64,000 bases of DNA, from positions 9,090,652-9,154,651 of the forward strand of contig OY718805.1 in NCBI GenBank assembly GCA_963070105.1, read 5' to 3'. The translations under genes and the position numbers were made by a program. Below are positions 11,429 to 64,000 of the stretch, piece after piece; position 1 is the first letter of the stretch, and every line of letters begins with the position of its first letter. The DNA is from Litomosoides sigmodontis. Taxonomy: Eukaryota > Nematoda > Chromadorea > Rhabditida > Onchocercidae. The notes under the pieces are model-generated. The model saw only the letters and a program-made list of their open reading frames with translations. It was not told the DNA's origin and made no database searches.

Positions 11429-14400
11429 ATGAGTGACGTAGAAAGTGACAGCAGTGGAGAAGTGAGAGAGCAAGAGGATCAAGAAGTGAATGACGATCTT
11501 CCGAATGATGAAACCATTTTAGAGCTAAAGAAAATCGTAAGTTTTTCACTTATTTTCTAATGGTGAGATTTGAATTGTTCCGTTAAAATCTTTATGTTAT
11601 AAATACGAACTAACACCAATTAAGCACAGCGTGTGGCATCAAATATATTGAAGGTTGAAAATTCTCCGAAGGATTATGATAGCCGTATGGCATTAATTGA
11701 CATTTTACGTCGAAGTGGTGAACTTGATGCAGTTCGAGAACAACGTGAATGCATATCAAAATTGTACGCAATGCCTCCCAGTTTCTGGTTGGACTGGATC
11801 GAGTTAGTTGTACTTTGCAAAAGTGATTAAATAACCCCTTGCATTACGCCATATTTTCTTTAAAACGAGTTAGCTTCGAATCTGTGGAATTATCGGAAAA
11901 TCAGCTCGGTCATAGAAATAAAGAGAGATGTGGATCTGCATGTAAGACAAAGTAAAGTGCTAAATAACGAAACTCTTAGGTTCTTATTAAATCTTTAAGT
12001 TTAGGTGAGAGAGAAAGAACTCAACTTGATGAACAAAGAATATGAATGTTTTTTGAGCTACGCATATTTCTGTGAATTCTCTTAATATCAATATTGTTTT
12101 GTAATGTTTTTAGGGATGAAAAATCAGCAGGAAGTGACAGGGATCTGATCGGGCGACTTTTCGAGAATGCAGTTAGGGATTTTCACAGTCCCGAAGTTTA
12201 TCTGGAATACGTTCAGTGGGCTTGCGGTACATCTCTCGGTTTTGCGAGAGAGGTAATAGTATCATATATAACGCATTCTTAGTGAACCAAAATTTATGAA
12301 AATGATATTTTTTATCTGTCTAGATTTTAGGTTATTCAGCTTACAGTACTTGTGATAATAATACAGCTATATCGAATGTCCTCGGAAAGATTGACGTATT
12401 GGAACCCAGCTGTTTTGGCCATCTTAAAAGCTTGAAGACTAACATCACACTTCTAAGTTTTTAAAAAGGGATTTAGTTTTATGAGACGTTGTTGAAAACA
12501 AAAATCAGTTCGAGTTTTGCCTTCTCTACCATTTTTGACAGCAGAGGAATTTTGTGACTGTTAACATGCGAAGTTTTTTAGAAAATGGAAGAAGCGGTGG
12601 CAAAAGTAGGTTTGCGAGCTGATTGTGCTTCTTTGATTTGGAGTATTTATTTGGATTTCGAAAAAATGGTCCTGAATTCTATGGGTGGCGAAAACGACGG
12701 CATGCAGAGGAGTTTTGTGGAATCACTTTACGGACGGTTGCTTAGTGTGCCGCATTTGGATATGCAAGAATCATGGAAGGATTACAAAGTATTTGCGGGT
12801 AACATTGATTTGTGCTTAACACCCTTCCTTTGTTTGATAGAGTATTATTATAAACTAGTGTTGTCGCGTATTTCAACTATTTCGTCTTGTCTTTCCTCCA
12901 AAACTATGTAAGATTCTTTACCGAGTTCTGAAATGTATTTTAAAGCAGTAAGTTTTCCCTTTTTTTTTCTGGTGATGGAAGCGGTATGGACGTTGTTAGT
13001 GCTGGATAGCAACATTTTGCAGTCTGCAATTTCAGAAGGCAAAGAGTCAGACCAGTTTCATACAGCATTTGAAACTGCAGCAAAACGTGTGGCGGATATC
13101 ACTGAGTTTGAAGAGCGCCTTGTAGCTGCCAAAAGCAATGATGAAAAATTACCTGTACTAATGGAATATGTGGATTTCGAAATGCAAAGTAGCTTTTCTA
13201 TTGATTTTTTGATGAGTTTCACTTTATTTTTGTGTATCATATTTAGATCATAGGGGATTATTTGATGTGATTATAAATAAAACATTGCAGCGAACGATCC
13301 GGCAAGAATTCAAATGATTTTTGAAAGAACACTTTGTACAATTGCTGCTTCTCCAAATTCTGGTCTCTGGTTGCAATACGGTAACTGGCTGGATTCTTCG
13401 TTGAAATTACCACAGGTTAGGGACAATTTCTGTTCTGGTTATTCGTTTATTATAATTCTATTGTGGTGCATTAGCATAAACGTTCAACTGTTTTACAAAG
13501 TATAAATGCATAGATTTAAGGTTTCTTCGGATGTATATGCACGTTCTGTACGCCATGCGCCATGCGCAGCGCTCTGGCAGCAATATCTTTCCGCACTTGA
13601 ACGATCAAACGCTTCCCCTGAAGAAATTGATGTCAAGTGGCCAGATGCTCGAGATACCATAACAACGCAAGAGGAAGGATTTGCTCTCTATCGTACATAT
13701 ATTTACCTGCTTCGACGACGTGTTGCCAAACAAGGTGTACTTTTTAAGACGTCCATATACAGATATGGTGCAGGAAAAATGCGTGCAATACTTCCATTAT
13801 GCATTATAAAGTTTTCTGTTATAAACCATTTATCGCGATTTTTTTAATGACAGCACCTTATCGCAACTGTGTAAGAATTTTCTGTCTTTACTCTATTTTA
13901 TTTAGTTTCGATTTGGAAGCGATGCAAATTCTTTGAACTCTAAACATTCTTTTCTCATCGTTTTCCGTAATCCTGTGCGTTAACTTTCATAATTGTAGGT
14001 AGCGACGATTACACTGCTGTGTTAGAGAAATTCGATGAAGGTGCAGCTTTTTTGGCAGAAAAATTTGGATCTCATTGGGATAGTCCAAAAGCACTTTATC
14101 GTAAAAACCATGCACTCTTTTTATATACGTCTGCAAAGCAACCCGAAAAAGGTGTTTTTTTTAATTCCTATTTCTTTTTTTTCTCAGTTTTTTTATTCTC
14201 TATATTGCGTATATCCTCTATGTTTCATTGTGCAACAATTTTGAAGTGAATGATATGCCAGAGAACGATAGGGGTTGATAAACAGTCATCGTTAGCCAGT
14301 GACATGCTAAGGATTGGAATTACCATGTTGATCATCGATCCTTTTAGCTCGAAAAATTTGGAATGATATTTTGGCATCGGGGAATGGTCATTGTGCAGCG

Positions 14401-17218
14401 TCCTGGATAGAAGCTTGTAATTTGGAACGCTTTTTTGGTGACATTAATATCGCTCGTAAACTGCTTTATAAAGCTATCAATTCAGCAAGTGACCATCCAT
14501 ATACAGTAAATACATTTTCTTATACTGCGTTCTTACCTTTTTTTAGTTTAAAATAGAATGGAAGTCAAAATATGACCGAAGCCTTCTACCTTTTATGTTA
14601 AAAGCTACATTTCGTTCTTTACAAAAAAGTTTTTTTAGGTTTTTGATGCTCTTATTCAGTTTGAAAGAGAAGTTGGCACTATCGAAGAACTAGATAAAGC
14701 GCTTGAAAAGGTGAATGCTCAAGTACATAGGATTTCATCAAGGCCTCAAAAGAACAAAGTGGAAAAAAGTAAAAAGAGGAAAACGGAAAACGACGAAGGT
14801 GTTGAAGTCAAAAAGATGAGAGAAAATATGAGAGAAAAAAGATGCGATTCCATAATGAATAAGGATGAGTTTGTAAACGGCACAACAGAAAGTGCTGCAA
14901 AAGTTCAACAAAATAGCGAGGTATTTTCCAGAATAATTTGCAAAGATAATGTGGCGTTCTTAGTACATTGATAAGAAATAGTGTATATCTCATTTCACTT
15001 TTCACCGTGTTATCAGAAACATTATGCTAGAGATTGATTTTTTGGATTAGGAACAAGGGAACGATCTAAACTGCCAAAATATGGAATTCGTGTCCAGCCA
15101 AGTATAACGCACATCAATAAATAATTTGTGACAACCTACTCCAGAGATTTCAGTCTGAGCTTGTAGATGATTGCACCATTTACTGCAGTGTTAACGGTTT
15201 TGAAAGCCTTGACATTTCAAATGTAAAAAATGTTTTCTTATTTAGTATTTATCTCTACTAATTTAACATTAGCTAGTTTTTAGATGGTAAATGACGGTAA
15301 AAAGCAAGTGGACGGAGATGGTTTTATAGTTCCGCAACTACCTCCGCAGTTGCTGAAGTCAAAAACAGCATCGAGCCAAGATGTCAGCTTAGAAGGGACA
15401 AGCTCAGAAGCATCTTCTGGAACGCGACATACGATATTTGTCTCTAATCTCGATTTCAAGTTGCCAACCGAAAGGCTAGAGAAAGTATTTCCTAATGCTA
15501 GGGAAGTCCGACTAATCTATCGAGGGATGAGCAAATTACACAAAGTAATCCCTGTATAATTTATAATGCTGTGTAGTTTATAGGTTCTGTATTGTTTTGT
15601 CGCTTAGTTATTTTATCGGTGTAAAAAACAGATAAGTTCCGTTCCGTTAGACCTTATTTGTTTAACTGAATGGGGACACAAACATTATTTTTAAAATAAA
15701 TTTATTAGTATGAGCTTGATTTGAAACTCATATGTTATGTGTGTGATTTAAAATTTACCTGTCTTCAGAAGGTGAATACGATGAATTCATTAATGAATCT
15801 ATAACCAAAAAGTAAAATTGCTAATGCTTTAGGGATTTGGTTATGTAGATTTTTCAAGTGAATTAGAAGTTCGGGAAGCGCTGAAAATGGATCGAACGAA
15901 AATTGACGGCAGACCGATGTATGTTTCGGAGTATAAGCCTCATGATAAGAAAAAGAGTGCCGAATTTCGTTATAGCACCGCTCTAGAAAGAAACAAAGTT
16001 TTCGTCAACAATGTCCATTACGATGCTACTGAGGAACAGCTTAAGGTTTGTGTTCTTCGTGCATTATGAGCTATCCTTTTTTTTTTATCATGCTATTTGA
16101 GACTATTCGAACAGTATGAATGTTCCTATGAAAACTACTTGAATATGAAACTGTGAATTATCTGATAAATATTCGAATTGGAAAATAAAGAATCTGGCAT
16201 ATCTGCCATGAAAATATGGGTAAGTAAGACAGAAGATATTGATTAGCTTTCCTTTAAGGAAATATTTACAACATTTGGTGCAGTTCGTGATATTCGTATT
16301 GTGACGCATAAATCTGGAAAATCGAAAGGCTGCGCATATGTAGAATTTGAAAACGATGGTGATGCTGAAGCGGCAGTGAAAGCTGGTGAAGACCTTGTTC
16401 TTTTAGGTTTGTTTAATAATAAATATTCATATTTTTATATGTATTTGCGTATATAAAATATACATCTTAATTTTTTCCATTTGAATGTTTCAAATTAACT
16501 GGAAAATCACTACGCAGTGGTTGTTGGATTCGTAATTTTTTTTTCTTACCGCTGAACGGTTTTATCAGCACGTATCTGAAAGTTACTTTACAGAGCGAAA
16601 ATTGTCAGTTGCTATTAGCAATCCGCCAAAACGAAAGGAGCAACCACAGCAGTTATTTAATACGGCAAGTTCTGTAAGTAACCTTTTTTTACTCTTGAAA
16701 ATACCGTCATATTTCTCCACATTTTCAAAAGTGAGATTTGAACTAGATCTGGAAAGAACTTGAGGATGAATTTCAGCGAACACCAAATGACTAGCTGACC
16801 TTTTTTTATCAACACCAGATGATTTTTCTTTTTTAATGTGAGGTTAGACTGTTGAACGGTTATTCTTAACTAAATTATATCGCGCGCAAATTCTTCATGT
16901 GTTCATTTATCATAAAATTGCTTTTTAAATTCTCTGGTTTAAATGGATTTTCTTTTGGGAGTTATTGAAATCAACCGATTGATATTTATAATTTTCAAAT
17001 CTAGAAAAAATGTTCCCATTGCTTCTACGTAACATTACCTTAAAGCACTTAGTACTTATTGATTACAGTCACATCAACGAAGCAAAATAGATTTACTGCC
17101 GAGAACACTGGCGAAAAACGCAAAATTTGTCAAATCGGCCAGCGACAGTAATAGCAGTGGTAACGGTTCAGCAGTGTCAAACATGTCTAACGAACAGTTC
17201 CGATCTTTTTTGAAATAA
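11429..17218 (+). CDS. SART3: SART3 (Prp24-like U4/U6 snRNP recycling factor)
   Basis: Fifteen exons: 11429-11536, 11630-11802, 12114-12252, 12582-12788, 13023-13188, 13291-13415, 13521-13734, 13999-14151, 14348-14505, 14639-14920, 15284-15544, 15833-16045, 16259-16406, 16594-16673, 17069-17218. They sum to 2577 nt, 858 residues; human SART3 is 963. An acidic N-terminus (MSDVESDSSGEVREQEDQE) precedes HAT repeats at about 60-520; examples are FWLDWIE, VYLEYVQWACG, NDPARIQMIFERTL, ALWQQYLSALERS and ARKIWNDILASGNG. A basic coiled-coil/NLS-like region (KVEKSKKRKTEND) follows. RRM1 is at about 624-697 (RNP2 IFVSNL, RNP1 GFGYVDF). RRM2 is at about 716-795 (VFVNNV, KGCAYVEF, VAISNPPKRK). The protein ends MSNEQFRSFLK, matching the family's LSm-interacting tail. 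In other eukaryotes it reanneals U4 and U6 snRNAs in the nucleus. An extra 51-nt in-frame exon is possible at 15051-15101. Confidence 0.95.
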
Positions 17219-18533
17219 TAGTATAGCTTTCCCCACTTTTGCTTGATAATTTTGGCAGAGTATACATTTGAATTTCACTTAACCAAATGAGTTTCATGAC
17301 GATTCAAACTTGAGCAGACAAAAATCTTTACATCCTTATAGCAAAGAGTTGTTTTTCTTCGGAAGTGGAAGAAAAAGTTTAACGTTCAGTTTAAAAGGAC
17401 AAAGATGGTTTTCTCAGATTGAGGAAGGCCACATTTCTTTTTACTTTGATCTGAAAACCGTGATATTTTGGGGCATTAAATATTTTTAAGCATTACCTGG
17501 ATTAGTGATAAAACAGTGTGAACTACTTATTAATAAAACATTGGTTCCGGGTTCCTTTGTTTTCCAGCTTCTTAAAGCAGATTTGTTCTTTATTCAGCAT
17601 AATTCAATAAATTCAGTGATGATTCAGTGTCTCTGCTATCAATTTTCAATTCATTGATGCATTTCAGTTGATTGTTTAAACTTAAATTCCATTTTTTTCA
17701 AGTTTCGGGATCGTAACGGTGGAAAGACTGTGGGCAGCAAAATTGAATGCAGAGAAATTAGATAGGTTTTTAGCTAGAAATTAGCTATGTTGGAATTTAG
17801 GCTGCATTGGGTGCTTTTTTGTAACAAAATTGTAACTCAACTTGCTTTAGGCTTTATTATTTACACGATAAATAGCTATTACACGATAATAGCAGTAATA
17901 AGTGATATTAGATAAGATAAAAAATAACAAATTCCAATGGTAAGGTGCATGTTTTGTAATCTCGTTACATGGTGTATTTTGTTTTATCAGTGCTAATATT
18001 ATTTCACCTCTCCACTAAATGACTGATTCCCAATTTTATCGTAATGATGAAGTATTGCCCCAGGAAATTTTACTTGAAACAATATAAATAATTTTTTAAT
18101 CAAAGTAACCTGCATTCCTGATATTGACCTACATGAAGAGAATTGAAAAAAGGGAAAATGAAAGATATGGGGAAATATTGAGTACTGGTGATAGTAGTCG
18201 TACGCGATGTAAAAAAGAAATATCACAGATACAGCAGCTATAATAGCAGTAAAAATGATTGAAGATGTTTGAAAAGTGTTGGTTACTTTCACAATAATGA
18301 TTAGTTTGTATTATCTCAACTAACATTCAGTGGTAACTATGAAATATTACAAATTAAAGAAAGCAAAAAAAGCACTACGTAATAGTATGGAGCGTTAATA
18401 ATGTTCAAAATATTTGTCTAGTTTACATTATATGGAATTAGACTGTCTAACAGGTGTTGACTTCATCGTATTGTGTTATAACAGCCACAAATATGAGTTG
18501 CAAGTGATGGAAGGCTGACTCGAGATAATTACG
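17219..18533. other. Convergent 3' region between SART3 and the RhoGEF gene
   Basis: This probably holds both 3'UTRs. A minus-strand open stretch at 18130-18290 would encode a hydrophobic helix (SSIIFTAIIAAVSVIFLFYI) but has no convincing start or exon partner. I do not call it a gene. Confidence 0.4.
17532..17537 (+). terminator. Candidate polyadenylation signal of SART3
   Basis: AATAAA lies about 315 nt after the SART3 stop. A second AATAAA occurs at 17606-17611. I cannot tell which is used. Confidence 0.35.
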
Positions 18534-63291
<44,758 letters not shown>

Positions 63292-64000
63292 CAAAAGAGG
63301 AAAAGAAGGAAGGAAAGATAAGAAAGAACAAGTTGAGAAAAAAACCTCAAATATTAAACTTAATTTTAAATTTGCCTTTTTTCCATTCCATTCCAATTTT
63401 GTCATCAATGATTTTTACAGAAATGTTTAATAGCAAATTATTAAATGAAAAGAAATTTAATTTTTTTTTTGCAATTACGTAAATTTTTTTACGTAAGTAA
63501 AACTGTTTAATTAATTAGCAGAAAAAAAAAGATTGACAAGACATAGAGTGAAATGAGCTAAATTTCGACATTTTCAATCACTTTGTTTAATCATCGAATT
63601 AATGAATGCCATCTATCGCTTGGAGCAAAGAAAAAAAAAAGAAGGAAAGGAGATTTTCCGGACTGTAACCAGTGACCACTGGATAATTAATTAATTTTAA
63701 TTGAAGTAAAGATTGTGAGGAGAAGAAAAAATTTTATGACGTTAACGCTTATTAATTCAATAATGATTGATTTTAATTTGACATTTGACTATTGACATAT
63801 TAATGAAAATTTCATTAAGTTAATTCCGTAATTCCGTCACTTAATGGAGTGATTGCTGCGTGATCACTTAATAACTTCCTAATATCACGTCTTACTTAAT
63901 CGTTAATTACTTAATACTACTTTATTGATAATTTCCCATCACTACCACTTAACAATTCCATTAATATTTAACAGCATAAAGTTATATTTAAAGCATTTTC
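63292..64000. other. Upstream of the inferred RhoGEF start
   Basis: A pyrimidine-rich stretch on the minus strand (about 63292-63330) immediately precedes the inferred ATG. Beyond it is AT-rich sequence with poly-A tracts and no recognisable exon. The promoter and any further 5' exons may lie past the window. Confidence 0.4.

Noticed and set aside
17999..18326. Hydrophobic open frame on the minus strand plus a short MEIYTGEVNCQLIVD piece near 18600-18655
   Set aside because: The two could be exons of a tiny membrane-protein gene, but I could not find phase-consistent junctions. They lie in the RhoGEF 3' end.

Overview
The window is AT-rich nuclear DNA from a eukaryote, almost certainly a nematode and most consistent with a spirurid/filarial worm. 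The evidence is short phase-consistent exons, introns with GTAAGT-type donors and TTTTAG/TTTCAG acceptors, and acceptor-like sites just upstream of several start codons that fit spliced-leader trans-splicing. Species cannot be fixed from sequence alone. All gene models below were built by hand from splice sites, reading phase and family similarity.

Layout. (1) 2-482 (+): the last two exons of SNAPC3, the zinc-binding subunit of the snRNA-activating complex; the gene starts left of the window. (2) 1503-2574 (+): a three-exon gene for a small basic single-pass membrane protein I do not recognise. (3) 4121-6621 (-): a complete nine-exon SARAF/TMEM66 gene, a regulator of store-operated calcium entry. 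(4) 7604-8991 (-): a three-exon gene for a roughly 102-residue secreted protein of unknown function, with a duplicated element carrying two POU octamers upstream. (5) 11429-17218 (+): a complete SART3 (Prp24-like) gene, a U4/U6 snRNP recycling factor with HAT repeats, two RRMs and a C-terminal LSm-binding tail. (6) 18534-63291 (-): one very large gene of 24 inferred exons and about 1273 residues for a PLEKHG5/Syx-type RhoGEF, with a Ras-binding-like domain, a poly-threonine linker, a DH-PH core and a C-terminal PDZ ligand. Its three largest introns are 9-11 kb.

The left 24 kb is compact and poor in satellites. The right 40 kb is dominated by RhoGEF introns packed with simple repeats: (CAAA)n, (AT)n, (AAT)n, (CAA)n, a purine GGA/GAT tract, a 21-bp minisatellite and a 12-bp array passing abruptly into pure (TTA)n. 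Most long low-complexity open frames in this part are repeat artefacts.

Functional links: SNAPC3 (snRNA transcription) and SART3 (U4/U6 recycling) both serve snRNA biology, but they are not adjacent and I see no evidence for an operon joining them. The best leads for novelty are a GC-AG intron inside the RhoGEF DH domain, a 10-nt terminal coding exon that creates the PDZ ligand, the two unrecognised small genes, exon-like islands inside the giant introns, and a perfect 24-bp hairpin near 61.4 kb.
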